From Bacteroidaceae bacterium (lineage in GTDB: Bacteria > Bacteroidota > Bacteroidia > Bacteroidales > Bacteroidaceae), in contig JAFVCB010000032.1 of the NCBI GenBank assembly GCA_017479555.1, positions 1-64,000 on the forward strand: a stretch of 64,000 nt of DNA, read 5' to 3'. The position numbers and the translations under genes were made by a program. Positions 43,665 to 53,167 of the stretch are shown in pieces (position 1 is the first letter of the stretch; the number at the start of each line of letters is the position of its first letter). The notes beneath the pieces were generated by a model. That model was given only the letters and a program-made list of their open reading frames with translations, made no database searches and was not told where the DNA came from.

Positions 43665-44846
43665 TTAGTGGTGGAAGAGGCGCACGCCTGTGAAGGCCAT
43701 GGCGATGCCATATTTGTCGCACGTTGCGATGACATGATCATCGCGCACGCTACCTCCCGCTTGTGCCACATAGGCTACGCCGCTCTTTTGGGCGCGCTCA
43801 ATGTTGTCACCAAAGGGGAAGAAGGCATCACTACCGAGACAGACACCTGTTTGCTGGTCGAGCCACTCGCGTTTCTCGGATGGTGTGAGGGGTTCGGGGC
43901 GTTGCGTGAAGAACTGTTGCCACGCACCATCGCTCAGCACATCCTCGGGTGTGTGTCCCAAGTAGGCATCGATGGTATTGTCGCGATCGGCACGACGTAT
44001 GCCAGGGACGAACGGCAGGCCAAGCACACGTGGATGCTGACGGAGATGCCATAGGTCGGCCTTGTCGCCAGCCAAACGTGTGCAGTGTATGCGGCTCTGT
44101 TGTCCAGCACCAATGCCAATAGCTTGTCCATCCTTGGCATAGCATACACTGTTGCTCTGCGTATATTTGAGGGTGATGAGTGCTATCTTGAGGTCGCGCA
44201 GTGCTTCGGGGGTGAAGGACTTGTTATGTGTAGGGATTTGTGCAAAGAGACTATCGTCGGCGAGGTTTACATCATTGCGATGCTGCTCGAACGTGATGCC
44301 AAAGACCTGTTTACGCTCGATGGGTTCAGGGGTATAGTCGCGGTTCATTCGCAGCACGCAGTACGTGCCTTTGCGCTTGGCGCGCAACACCTCCAAAGCT
44401 TCAGGGGTGTAGTCGGGTGCAATGATACCATCGCTCACCTCGCGTTTGAGCAGGAGGGCAGTAGAGAGGTCGCAGGTGTCGCTCAGTGCCACAAAGTCGC
44501 CGTAGCTCGACATACGATCGGCACCACGAGCGCGGGCATAGGCCGTGGCTATGGGCGAGAGGGGCTGCGGCAGGTCGTCAACAAAATAGATACGCCGAAG
44601 TGTGTCGGAGAGAGGGAGTGCCACGGCAGCACCAGCGGGCGACACATGTTTGAACGAGGCAGCAGCAGGCAGTCCTGTAGCGGCTTGGAGTTCCACGACC
44701 AGTTGCCAAGCATTCAGTGCATCGAGCAGATTGATATACCCAGGGCGTCCACTGAGTACCTCGAAGGGCAGTTCTTGTCCACTAACACTTACACTGGCTG
44801 GCTGCTGATTGGGATTGCAGCCATACTTCAAAGAAAGCGTTTGCAT
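43665..44846 (-). CDS. Stand-alone AICAR transformylase (PurH C-terminal domain)
   Basis: A 393-residue protein matching the AICAR formyltransferase part of PurH (E. coli PurH is 529 residues with an N-terminal IMP cyclohydrolase). Motifs: LKYGCNPNQQPA, the catalytic Lys-His in AAASFKHVSPAGAAVA, RGADRMSSYGDFVALSD, GIIAPDYTPEALEVL, LKYTQSNSVCYAKDGQAIGIGAGQQSR and the final RDDHVIATCDKYGIAMAFTGVRLFHH. The cyclohydrolase domain is missing. It uses 10-formyl-THF, the product of FolD. Bacteroides relatives often keep such a protein besides a full PurH, which is not in the window. A 9-bp repeat array lies directly upstream. Confidence 0.92.
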   Translation of the reverse strand: MQTLSLKYGCNPNQQPASVSVSGQELPFEVLSGRPGYINLLDALNAWQLVVELQAATGLPAAASFKHVSPAGAAVALPLSDTLRRIYFVDDLPQPLSPIATAYARARGADRMSSYGDFVALSDTCDLSTALLLKREVSDGIIAPDYTPEALEVLRAKRKGTYCVLRMNRDYTPEPIERKQVFGITFEQHRNDVNLADDSLFAQIPTHNKSFTPEALRDLKIALITLKYTQSNSVCYAKDGQAIGIGAGQQSRIHCTRLAGDKADLWHLRQHPRVLGLPFVPGIRRADRDNTIDAYLGHTPEDVLSDGAWQQFFTQRPEPLTPSEKREWLDQQTGVCLGSDAFFPFGDNIERAQKSGVAYVAQAGGSVRDDHVIATCDKYGIAMAFTGVRLFHH

Positions 44847-44939
44847 AGATAAAAAGGGAATGAAATTGGGAGAAGGAATACTACTTTTCTGCTTTATGGG
44901 GCAAAAATACGAAAAATCGAGAGCCTACCAAGAGAAAAG

Positions 44940-45030
44940 GGGAGTAATCGGAAAACTCGGAGGACTCGGAGTAATCAGAATACTCAGAATACTCAGATTA
45001 CTCAGAGTCCTCCGAGAACTCCGACTTCTC
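44940..45030. repeat. 9-bp tandem repeat that folds into a long hairpin
   Basis: From 44955 to 45026 the sequence is eight 9-base units related to ACTCAGAAT or ACTCGGAGT; related units begin a little upstream. The two ends are inverted: 44956-44976 pairs with 44996-45016 at 20 of 21 positions with a 19-base loop. It lies between the beta-propeller gene's stop codon (45033) and the AICAR transformylase gene, ~110 bp before its start. Confidence 0.87.
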
Positions 45031-45032
45031 CC

Positions 45033-46613
45033 CTACTCGAGGTGGAATTTATGAATCTCTTGGCCTCGTGAGCCGACGACGAAGGATGAGCCGACGGGTA
45101 CGGGCGTACTCTCGAAGTTGTTGCCTAAAACAGCTTGGAAGAGGAGTTCGCCCGTAGCACCACGGAAGAGATAGAGGCGGCCACTGCTGTCACCCGTGAC
45201 GATGAAGAGTTCGTGCTGCTGATTGTAGAAAGGTACGGGACTGGACCACGCGAAGAACTGCAAGGGCTTGCGATAGAGTACGTCACCCGTTTGTCTGTCC
45301 ATGCAGACAAACTCAGCCGTCTTGCTACTGTCTGGCTGCGTGATGGTGGCAAAGAGCTTGCCCTCGCAGTCGCCGTGACCGAGGTAGGGTGTGCAATAGA
45401 GTCCGCCGTCGAAGTGTTTCTCGCCGATATTGAGTTTGGTGCAAGGGAACTGTTGTTCCCACACCAATTCACCTGTGAGACCGTTGAGTTTCACAAAATG
45501 GCAGATGCCTTGCGTGCCTTGTTGGTCTACTTCGCAAGCAGAATAGATATAAGGTGTGTTCGTCGTGGTGTCCACCTCGCAGACGATAGAGCCGTCGATA
45601 TCGTCGTGGTTGTCGTAGTACCACACGGGGCGCATGGTGTGGAGATTGATGCACACGATATTGCCGTGGTTGTCGCCAAAGTATCCATGGTTGCGATACA
45701 CACAGAGAGAATTCTCTACACCAGCAGCTCCGCGTCCCTTGACGTGATAGCGCAGTTTGGTGTGGATGGCGAGGGCACGGTCATCTCCCGTACGAAGGTA
45801 CTTATAGATTGTACCATTCTCACCAGGCCAAAAGAGGAATTGTCCCACAGCCACGGGCGAGGAGTCGAATGCACCCCAGCCACGCTCAGCCTTGGGGTCG
45901 GGTCCGTAGAAGAAGGCGCGTTCATGCTTGAAGATATCGAGGGCGACTTGTCCAATAGGTGGATGTGCAGGAATGCCTTGGCCGACATAGAGTATGCCAT
46001 TGAGCGAGGGGTCTAAGCTCACGCTTCCCTTGATGGGGTTGCCTGCACTGAGGGGCTCGCGCGAGGCCTTGCCGTTGGAAAAGTTGATGAAGTATACTGT
46101 GCCAGAGAGCGAACCCACGATAATCTCTTGCTCGGCAAAGTCGGGAGTAAGCGCTACGGCATGAGCACGCTGTTGCTCCATCTGCTCTTGTGTCCACTGC
46201 ACATAGACTGGCTGTCCCGTCCAGCCGCTGCCACCGCCAAAAGAACCTACGGAGGTGGGCGTGTCGTCGCGCCCTGTCTGGAAAGTCCAGTCTCGCACTA
46301 TCTTGGAGGGTACACCATCAAACGTACCCGCCACAGGCTCATCGCGCAGCGGGCCTCCACGAAAAGTGAAATGGCCGGGCGCATCGGCGTAGGCATCTTC
46401 GAGTGAGTTGAGCGTGCCATCGGTGACGGTGTCAATGATTTCGACAACGTAGGTCAGTTGCTCCACAGAAGCATAGGCGGTGTCGGGGAAGGACATCTGG
46501 GCGGATATCAGCTCGGTGCTATTGGCTTCGGATGCTGCTATGGAGGACGAACGTCGCTGACAGCTCCACAACAGTGTGGCGAGGCATAGGGAAAGGAACA
46601 AAATCCTTTTCAT
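45033..46613 (-). CDS. Beta-propeller (PQQ-like) lipoprotein
   Basis: A 526-residue protein with a lipoprotein signal (MKRILFLSLCLATLLWSC, Cys18), so it is tethered to a membrane, probably the outer one. From about residue 90 there are repeated beta-propeller blades like those of PQQ-binding-type repeats (IIVGSLSGTVYFINFSNGK, GNIVCINLHTMRPVWYY, FVKLNGLTGELVWEQQ, FVCMDRQTGDVLYRK, RLYLFRGATGELLFQ). No dehydrogenase active site is apparent, so a binding or scaffold role is more likely than PQQ enzymology. I do not recognise a named family. The pepT unit is upstream, separated by a terminator. Confidence 0.8.
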   Translation of the reverse strand: MKRILFLSLCLATLLWSCQRRSSSIAASEANSTELISAQMSFPDTAYASVEQLTYVVEIIDTVTDGTLNSLEDAYADAPGHFTFRGGPLRDEPVAGTFDGVPSKIVRDWTFQTGRDDTPTSVGSFGGGSGWTGQPVYVQWTQEQMEQQRAHAVALTPDFAEQEIIVGSLSGTVYFINFSNGKASREPLSAGNPIKGSVSLDPSLNGILYVGQGIPAHPPIGQVALDIFKHERAFFYGPDPKAERGWGAFDSSPVAVGQFLFWPGENGTIYKYLRTGDDRALAIHTKLRYHVKGRGAAGVENSLCVYRNHGYFGDNHGNIVCINLHTMRPVWYYDNHDDIDGSIVCEVDTTTNTPYIYSACEVDQQGTQGICHFVKLNGLTGELVWEQQFPCTKLNIGEKHFDGGLYCTPYLGHGDCEGKLFATITQPDSSKTAEFVCMDRQTGDVLYRKPLQFFAWSSPVPFYNQQHELFIVTGDSSGRLYLFRGATGELLFQAVLGNNFESTPVPVGSSFVVGSRGQEIHKFHLE

Positions 46614-46673
46614 AAGATAAAAAAGTTGAGGGAATGAACATCAACCCCAATCGGTCATGTGGCAGTCGGGGTA

Positions 46674-46716
46674 GAAAAGCAGGCTGAATGCGCCCTGAGA
46701 CGTGCATCAGCCTGCT
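46674..46716 (-). terminator. Terminator of pepT
   Basis: A perfect 10-bp stem (46678-46687 with 46707-46716), followed on the minus strand by TTTTCT. About 35 bp after the pepT stop codon. Confidence 0.8.
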
Positions 46717-46750
46717 AAGTATGGGTTATGAATATTCAAGACAAAAGCTT

Positions 46751-47983
46751 TTAGTCATTGAAACGACCTGCGAGTTCACAGAGATTGACGACGACCTGCA
46801 TGGCTTTGTGCAACGAGGGTACAGGAAGGAACTCGTGCGGTCCGTGGAAGTTGAGTCCACCCGCAAAGATGTTGGGACAGGGTAAGCCCTTGAACGAGAG
46901 CTGTGCGCCGTCGGTTCCACCGCGAATGGCTTGCACGCGTGGCGACACGCCAGCTTGCTCCATGGCTTTGATGGCCAAATCGATGACGTGAGGAACAGGC
47001 TCCACTTTTTCGCGCATATTGCGATACTGGTCGCGTATCGTGACCTTCACAACACCTTCGCCGTAGGTCTGCGAAAGTTCTTCAGCAAGTTGTTCCATGA
47101 AACGTTTGCGCTCGTGGAACTTGCGAGCATCGTGGTCGCGAATGATGAAAGAAAGTGTGGCATGTTCACAACCTCCCTCAACAGAGAGAAGGTGATAGAA
47201 CCCTTCGTAGCCCGATGTGGTCTCGGGCAAGTCGGTATGAGGAATCTTGCAGACAAGTTCGGTAGCGATACGTCCCGCATTGATCATCTTGTCTTTGGCA
47301 TATCCTGTGTGTACACTCACACCGTTGATCTCGAACTTGGCCGATGCAGCATTGAAGCATTCGTATTCGAGTTCGCCAACCTCGCCGCCGTCCATCGTGT
47401 AGCCCCAACTGCAACCAAACTTCTCGACATCGAAGTGGTGAGCGCCGAGGCCTATCTCTTCATCGGGGTTGAAAGCCACACGTATCTTGCCGTGCTTGAT
47501 TTCGGGATGGTTTTGGAGGTATACCATGGCCTGCACAATCTCGGCAATGCCAGCCTTGTCGTCGGCACCAAGCAGGGTGTGGCCGTCGGTGACAACGAGG
47601 TCTTCGCCGATATGACGACGCAGCTCGGGGAAGGTAGCCACGTCGGTGACGATGCCAGCCTCTGCGTCGAGCACGATGTCCTGCCCGTCGTAGTTCTTCA
47701 CGATGCGCGGCTGAATGTTAGCGCCTGAACAGTCGGGACTGGTGTCGTAGTGTGAGATGAAGCCAATGACGGGTGCATCAGGCTTGCCATTGGCGGGCAA
47801 CGTGGCATAGATATAGCCTTTGTCGTCGAGTTCTACATCCTGCAGACCTTCTTCGCGAAGCTCATCGGCTAAGAAACGAGCGAAAATCAGTTGCTTGGGC
47901 GTACTTGGAGTGGTTTCGGAATCTTCTGCCGACTGAGTATCAAACGCAGTGTAGGACAGGAAACGCTCTAAGATGTCTTTCAT
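46751..47983 (-). CDS. pepT: Peptidase T (tripeptide aminopeptidase)
   Basis: A 410-residue M20 metallopeptidase that removes N-terminal residues from tripeptides in the cytoplasm. The two-zinc ligands are in place: [11 protein letters not shown] (His and Asp), GADDKAG (bridging Asp), NPDEEIG (catalytic Glu and ligand Glu), the Asp in YTMDGGEVG and the late His in NFHGPHEF. The dimerisation domain lies about 208-320. Length equals E. coli PepT (408). Fits a peptide-using lifestyle, along with the S9 and M3 peptidases. Confidence 0.97.
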   Translation of the reverse strand: MKDILERFLSYTAFDTQSAEDSETTPSTPKQLIFARFLADELREEGLQDVELDDKGYIYATLPANGKPDAPVIGFISHYDTSPDCSGANIQPRIVKNYDGQDIVLDAEAGIVTDVATFPELRRHIGEDLVVTDGHTLLGADDKAGIAEIVQAMVYLQNHPEIKHGKIRVAFNPDEEIGLGAHHFDVEKFGCSWGYTMDGGEVGELEYECFNAASAKFEINGVSVHTGYAKDKMINAGRIATELVCKIPHTDLPETTSGYEGFYHLLSVEGGCEHATLSFIIRDHDARKFHERKRFMEQLAEELSQTYGEGVVKVTIRDQYRNMREKVEPVPHVIDLAIKAMEQAGVSPRVQAIRGGTDGAQLSFKGLPCPNIFAGGLNFHGPHEFLPVPSLHKAMQVVVNLCELAGRFND

Positions 47984-48036
47984 AAATTATAAATGGGGAT
48001 ATGGTTTGTGCTACATGATAGCTCGTACAGAGGTTC

Positions 48037-48525
48037 TCAATAAGCGGTTTTGTCGCTCTTGGCTTCCCAAGCTTGAAAGGTTTTGAGTGCCTCGTCGCGC
48101 AGTATGGGAATGAGCGGTGTGGAACGCTGCGAGAGGGGTTTATCTAACTCTTGGTAGATGAAATCGTCATCGAAGTTGACAGCAGCAGCATCGCTACGGT
48201 CGGCAGCATAGAATATGCGCGAAATATGCGCCCAATAGATGGCACCGAGACACATGGGACAGGGTTCACACGAGGTATAGATGTCGCAACCGCTGAGGTC
48301 GAACGTGCCCAGTACACGACAGGCCTCGCGAATGGCATTGACCTCGGCGTGGGCTGTACAGTCGTTGTCGAGGGTGACAGAGTTGGAGCGTCCAGCAATG
48401 ACTTTGCCGTCCTTCACCACCACTGCTCCGAAAGGGCCTCCCCCATTCGCTACGCTCTCAGCTGAGAGGCGAATGGCTTGACGCATAAATTCACGGTCTT
48501 GCGCTGAAATTTCTATCTTTGACAT
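48037..48525 (-). CDS. guaD: Guanine deaminase, cytidine-deaminase-fold type
   Basis: A 162-residue zinc deaminase resembling Bacillus subtilis guanine deaminase along its length. Zinc ligands: His59 with catalytic Glu61 (TAHAEVNAIREAC) and Cys89/Cys92 (SCEPCPMCLGAIYWA). The C-terminal segment FQAWEAKSDKTAY, which closes over the active site in the Bacillus enzyme, separates it from the tRNA-adenosine deaminase TadA. It converts guanine to xanthine for salvage or catabolism. Gene order pepT-guaD on the same strand with a ~50-bp gap; whether they share a transcript is unclear. Confidence 0.9.
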   Translation of the reverse strand: MSKIEISAQDREFMRQAIRLSAESVANGGGPFGAVVVKDGKVIAGRSNSVTLDNDCTAHAEVNAIREACRVLGTFDLSGCDIYTSCEPCPMCLGAIYWAHISRIFYAADRSDAAAVNFDDDFIYQELDKPLSQRSTPLIPILRDEALKTFQAWEAKSDKTAY

Positions 48526-48578
48526 AAAAGGATTTACTAATAGGAGAAGTGTTTTAGCTGCATGAAGAGACTAAGCTA

Positions 48579-49184
48579 CTAAAAGCGCACCTTCTTACCG
48601 TTTACTATATAAACCTGACCACGCTGGGGCTTGAAGACACGACGGCCTTGCAAGTCGTAAATAACGGGGACTGTCTGCGTGAGCTCTATCGTAGAAATCG
48701 CTGTAGGAATAGCAGGGGTAAGAGGTACAATGCGGCCTATGGGACGCGGTTCATACAGACTTTCATCGATGAAACGAACATTGCGCACGGTGACGTGTGC
48801 ATCTTCGTCGGTGATGGGTACAGGAGCTTCGAGCGTCAGGCTGAAGAGTTCACCTTCCTTTGCGTCAATGGTAGTGTCTGGATCACCGAAAACCAAGAAG
48901 CGCACAGTGCCATCAGCAAGGGTATTCCACATCAATGAATAGGCCTGGATGAGAGAAGAGGCAACCACCGAGTTTTCGCGCACGCGTACGCCCTCAGGCA
49001 GCGCGAAGTCTGCCTGAAAGGCGACAAAGTTATATATAGACGAATTGGAGAGGCTGAAGCTAAGCGTCCACTCACTGCCATCAACAACGGAGTTAGCTGT
49101 GACATCTATCGACTGGGCTGTGAGACGTGATGCCCCGAATAGGATGGTGAGCAATAGGAATATGCTACGAATATGTGATTTCAT
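48579..49184 (-). CDS. Secreted cohesin-like domain protein with YDLQGRRV tail
   Basis: A 201-residue protein: signal peptide (IRSIFLLLTILFGASRLTAQ), an all-beta domain at about 24-150 (DVTANSVVDGSEWTLSFSLSN, FVAFQADFALPEGVRV, FSLTLEAPVPI, HVTVRNVRFID) that resembles type I cohesin modules, and the C-terminal tail VIYDLQGRRVFKPQ to VYIVNGKKVRF. That tail is shared with the two following genes and is probably a surface-sorting signal. It lies 17 bp downstream of the CotH/dockerin gene on the same strand. Cohesin assignment rests on pattern, not a proven match. Confidence 0.7.
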   Translation of the reverse strand: MKSHIRSIFLLLTILFGASRLTAQSIDVTANSVVDGSEWTLSFSLSNSSIYNFVAFQADFALPEGVRVRENSVVASSLIQAYSLMWNTLADGTVRFLVFGDPDTTIDAKEGELFSLTLEAPVPITDEDAHVTVRNVRFIDESLYEPRPIGRIVPLTPAIPTAISTIELTQTVPVIYDLQGRRVFKPQRGQVYIVNGKKVRF

Positions 49185-49201
49185 AATGGAGATTGGGATA
49201 T

Positions 49202-52200
49202 TTAGAACAACACTTTCTTACCATTCACAATATATACACCACCATGGATAGGTTTGGTGACGCGACGGCCTTGGAGGTCGTAGATATCGGCTGAGCCAGC
49301 TACAGAAGCACCACGCACGGTGAGACGCTCGATGGCTGTGGTCTCGTCGGGCATGTGGAAGCGTACGGAAACGCTATTCATACGATTGTCCTCAGCAGCT
49401 TGGTCAACGAGCATAGCCTCGGTGAGGCTAACGATACGTTGCTCTTCAGGGATAAGCTCATCGGCAATCAGCGAGAGCGAGAGAGTATGTGTGCCTACGG
49501 GCATGTTCAAGGCGTTCTGACTATAGAGGCTCACGCGATAGTGACGATTGTCGAGGCGTACGCTGGAACACGTATAGCCTTGGAATTCATCTGGCAAATT
49601 CAAGCCGATGAACTGCATGCCTTCGGGTACAGTGACATCGAACTGCAAGGCGGTATAGGCATCCTCTGTTACGACGAGGGCAACGGGCATGATGGCCTCT
49701 TCGCCTGCCGAAGCGATGAACGTCACAGGACGCAACGCTGCATCAGCTGTCGGGAGACGCAGATGGCGCAAGTGATTGGTAGACTGTTCTTGCAGAAGTT
49801 TGAGAACAGCGACAACATCGCGAATCGTGATGAGGTTGTTACCATCGGTATCGGCCTTGCGTATCTCAAAGTTGTCGTTGGGTATACCCAATATGTGCTG
49901 AATAATCGCTACCACGTCAGCGGTAGTAATCTCGCCATCGCCATTGGCATCGCCGCTACCTGAAGCCGCCAAGTCGGACGTGTCATCCAACTCGTAGTGT
50001 GTCATTGTATTATAAATATAATTGGCTCGAGTCCGCAGCCACGACTTGGCATTGGTGGTCAAAGTGGCATAGCCATTACCATCGCTCCACTTGGTGGCAT
50101 TGTGGACGAACGATGGAGCGACGTAATTATAATACTCATCGCAATACTCCAACAATTCGTCTAAGCCTCCCGTGGTCATAAAGTCGTGCCAAAGCGCATA
50201 GTATGCCTTTGAGATTTCCGTGCTGGCATAGAAGAGTTGTTGGAAGAAAGGAACACCTTTAGCAGAGAATGAACCACTTAACAAATCGGTGTCGGCACTA
50301 TAGATAAAGTATTTGCTTGATCCATCGTAGCCAAACGCCCAGTCGAAGTCCCAAACAGGACCGAAAACGTAGGGTGACTCATAGTTGAGTGTGAAGCCAT
50401 CAAGTCCATCGGCTGCCAAGGCATGTTCATTGTAGAGGAAGAGGCTCTTGGGGTGTTTCAACTCAGTGTTGCGCGCAAGGTCTGTGACAAACATGAAACG
50501 CACCAAGGCATCTATATCTAACCACTTCTCGAAATTGTCGTTGTCATATACAGCATAGGTAAACTCACTCCAATGTTGCATAATGGCATTGACCATATTG
50601 GTCTGTGTATCCTTGTCGAGAATGTCGTCAATATCAGGTTCGTGAATCTTGGTCATGATACTATACGCATTGTTGGTATAGTATGTTTCGTCGGTATAGG
50701 TATCCAACTCAAGCATAAAGGCTTCGCTCTCGTCTACGAGGTCAATGCTGTTGTTAGAGAAGCCTACCTTTTCGGTCAAATTGTAGCTACCGCGATACTC
50801 ACCATTGATGTAGAGTTCCACAGGTACGATGTGGTTGCAGCCAGCAGCTTGCACCATATCGGCCATCTTCATAGCCAACGCATTAGTGGTCATAGAACCC
50901 GTCTGCTTGTTGGCCAACAATACCCAACTCTTACCGCTTCGCATACCGAGAATCTTCTGCTTAGTAGTGAATTTCAGACGATAGGGATTCTTCGTTGAGG
51001 AAGTCGAACCGCCCCAGCTACTGTTTCCACGTCCCTTGATTTGAACTGCGGTAGAGGGAAAATCGGGATAAACACCTGCTCCATCTATGCGAATGGTAGC
51101 ACCGAGATAGCTCGTCTTAGTGATAGCGGTCAAAGAGGTATTGCCATCGAGAGTGATGTAAACAGCAGGCACATTGTAGGAAGACGTGGGGTGGTCTGTA
51201 GCCCAGTCAACCTTCACAGTATATTCACGACCATAGGGCATCCATGAATAGGATGCTTCGCTATCGTCAGCCACCAGTACGACAGGTTTGGAAGGATTAG
51301 AAACATCGAGTATAGCAGCTGCGCCAGCAGTGGAAGCGTAAATCTTGTAGGCTCTCGGTGCTACGGTATAGACAATGTCTTGGTCAAAACGTAGACGTGT
51401 TTGCTTGCTCACCTGCTCTACGCCTGCAACATAGACTGTAGCATCTTCTGTAGAAACATTGAACGAAGGTGTCAAGCGCTTACCTATAGCACTACCTACG
51501 GTGAGGCGAATGGTTTGGGGAATACCCAGCGAACCATCCTCTAAGAGTTCTTCTTCGGCCACGACATCCACAAGGAGTTGGTCGTTATACTTATTATTGA
51601 ACTTGAAAGAAGTGAATGTAGGTAGGTCAGCGGGTGGCTCAGTAGTAATACGCACCGTCTCTATAGGATCGAAACGTATGTTCATGCCATTGATAGTTGT
51701 GATATACACATTTCCATTAGCACGATCTTCTCGCGATAAAATAGACTCCATCGGGAAAACCAACAATTCACCATCAGCCAAATACGCATACAGAGCCGAA
51801 TCGGGGTGGGTCTGTGGTTGTGGCTCAAAGACGGTTACGGAGCAACTGGCCGAAATCTTGGTACCATCCCTGGTCGTGGCTGTAATCATAGCCGTACCTT
51901 TGCTGACAGCGGTAATAGTACCATCAGCAGTAACGGTAGCGACCGATGTATTGTTGCTGGCCCAAGTGAGGTTTTGGTTGGTAGCATCACTGGGCTTGAA
52001 CGTTACGGGCAAGGTATACGACTTACCTGTAGGAATCTTGATTGCCGAGCTTCCCAACTCGATGTCGTGAATAGGAATACGGTCGCCAGTTTCTACTTCT
52101 ACAAACTCAAACTGGCTACCATCGTCGTCTATATCCGTATAGAGCAAGACGGTGCTGGGAGCAGCCTGCTGCGGCGCAGCGCAGAGATAATAGGTAGTCT

Positions 52201-53167
52201 TACTGGAATAGCCACCAGGACCCCAGCTGCCCGTTCCCTCTACATCTACACTCATCACGTAGATACCATCCTTGCGCTGGATGGGAGTGAGATAGGTTGG
52301 TGTGGAAGAAAAAGAGAAGTTGAGCGAAGCACCATAGTACGAGGACGTGGTTGAGACATACATATATTGCTTCTTACCCAAGTTGTAGAAGGCATAATGT
52401 CCTTGTCCATCATTTTCGATACGCCACTGATTGTTCTCGTCGGCTTCGATGAGTTCATCACGGAAAGCGTCGTGAGCGGGGGTGCGTGTGGTATTGGTAA
52501 ACCCTGCTATGACGGGGGCTGTGGTTATTACATCGGGGTTATACACAATGTAGCCAAACTGGTTTACGTTGTGTATGAGGTATACCTTGTCGCTACTCCA
52601 TAGAGCATCGGTATCGGTAGTACCCGTACCTGTGCCTGTGCCAGTACCCGTACCACCGTCGCCATCACCGTCGCCCTCTTCATAAAAATAGAACTGGCCA
52701 TTGTTGGTAACACCGCCCGCATAGCATCCCATAAGGAAGGTATTGGTACGCAAATTCCAGTAGTAGGAACTTTGTGCCACGCTCTGTACGGTAGCATAAC
52801 TGCCTTGGTTATTGATTTTCCACCTTGCGTTGTCGTCAACGGTGGTCTGCAAGGTGAGGTACTTACGCGTATCGCTGTACGTATCGCACCAAGCTAAATA
52901 GCTACCTGTGGCAGCGTTCTTGATGGTATATCCATCCCCTGAAGTCTCTACATACCAGTAGCCATCAGCTGAGACATTTTCTTCTTGTACGTAGTAGAGT
53001 TCATAGCTTACGCCGTGGTTACTTCCTATGGCGATGTAGCCGTCAGCAAATGCGCACTCGATGTAGTACTTCTTGCCTTTTTCAAAGCTGAATACTGGTG
53101 TGGACGCCCACGCGGTGTGGCTTCCAAGAAGTATCAAGCTTAGCATGAGCAAAACTTTCTTCATCAT
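49202..53167 (-). CDS. Large secreted CotH-kinase-like protein with BIG2, dockerin and cohesin-like modules
   Basis: A 1321-residue protein with signal peptide (MMKKVLLMLSLILLGSHTAWA). Modules: ricin-like beta-trefoil-type regions (about 28-160 and 190-350) joined by a GDGDGD/GTGTGT linker; a BIG2 Ig-like domain (about 366-450, WASNNTSVATVTADGTITAVS); a CotH domain (about 705-1050: KGRGNSSWGG, LLANKQTG, LYINGEYRGSYNLTEKV, GPVWDFDWAFGYDG); a type I dockerin (about 1074-1122, two calcium loops DANGDGEITTAD and DTDGNNLITIRD); a cohesin-like domain (about 1135-1280); and the YDLQGRRV...GVYIVNGKKV tail. CotH proteins are atypical protein kinases in spores; the role here is unknown. Confidence 0.88.
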   Translation of the reverse strand: MMKKVLLMLSLILLGSHTAWASTPVFSFEKGKKYYIECAFADGYIAIGSNHGVSYELYYVQEENVSADGYWYVETSGDGYTIKNAATGSYLAWCDTYSDTRKYLTLQTTVDDNARWKINNQGSYATVQSVAQSSYYWNLRTNTFLMGCYAGGVTNNGQFYFYEEGDGDGDGGTGTGTGTGTGTTDTDALWSSDKVYLIHNVNQFGYIVYNPDVITTAPVIAGFTNTTRTPAHDAFRDELIEADENNQWRIENDGQGHYAFYNLGKKQYMYVSTTSSYYGASLNFSFSSTPTYLTPIQRKDGIYVMSVDVEGTGSWGPGGYSSKTTYYLCAAPQQAAPSTVLLYTDIDDDGSQFEFVEVETGDRIPIHDIELGSSAIKIPTGKSYTLPVTFKPSDATNQNLTWASNNTSVATVTADGTITAVSKGTAMITATTRDGTKISASCSVTVFEPQPQTHPDSALYAYLADGELLVFPMESILSREDRANGNVYITTINGMNIRFDPIETVRITTEPPADLPTFTSFKFNNKYNDQLLVDVVAEEELLEDGSLGIPQTIRLTVGSAIGKRLTPSFNVSTEDATVYVAGVEQVSKQTRLRFDQDIVYTVAPRAYKIYASTAGAAAILDVSNPSKPVVLVADDSEASYSWMPYGREYTVKVDWATDHPTSSYNVPAVYITLDGNTSLTAITKTSYLGATIRIDGAGVYPDFPSTAVQIKGRGNSSWGGSTSSTKNPYRLKFTTKQKILGMRSGKSWVLLANKQTGSMTTNALAMKMADMVQAAGCNHIVPVELYINGEYRGSYNLTEKVGFSNNSIDLVDESEAFMLELDTYTDETYYTNNAYSIMTKIHEPDIDDILDKDTQTNMVNAIMQHWSEFTYAVYDNDNFEKWLDIDALVRFMFVTDLARNTELKHPKSLFLYNEHALAADGLDGFTLNYESPYVFGPVWDFDWAFGYDGSSKYFIYSADTDLLSGSFSAKGVPFFQQLFYASTEISKAYYALWHDFMTTGGLDELLEYCDEYYNYVAPSFVHNATKWSDGNGYATLTTNAKSWLRTRANYIYNTMTHYELDDTSDLAASGSGDANGDGEITTADVVAIIQHILGIPNDNFEIRKADTDGNNLITIRDVVAVLKLLQEQSTNHLRHLRLPTADAALRPVTFIASAGEEAIMPVALVVTEDAYTALQFDVTVPEGMQFIGLNLPDEFQGYTCSSVRLDNRHYRVSLYSQNALNMPVGTHTLSLSLIADELIPEEQRIVSLTEAMLVDQAAEDNRMNSVSVRFHMPDETTAIERLTVRGASVAGSADIYDLQGRRVTKPIHGGVYIVNGKKVLF

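Noticed and set aside
46641..46672. CCCCAATCGG and GTCGGGG as a second terminator near 46650
   Set aside because: Stem is short with mismatches; the hairpin at 46678-46716 explains pepT termination.
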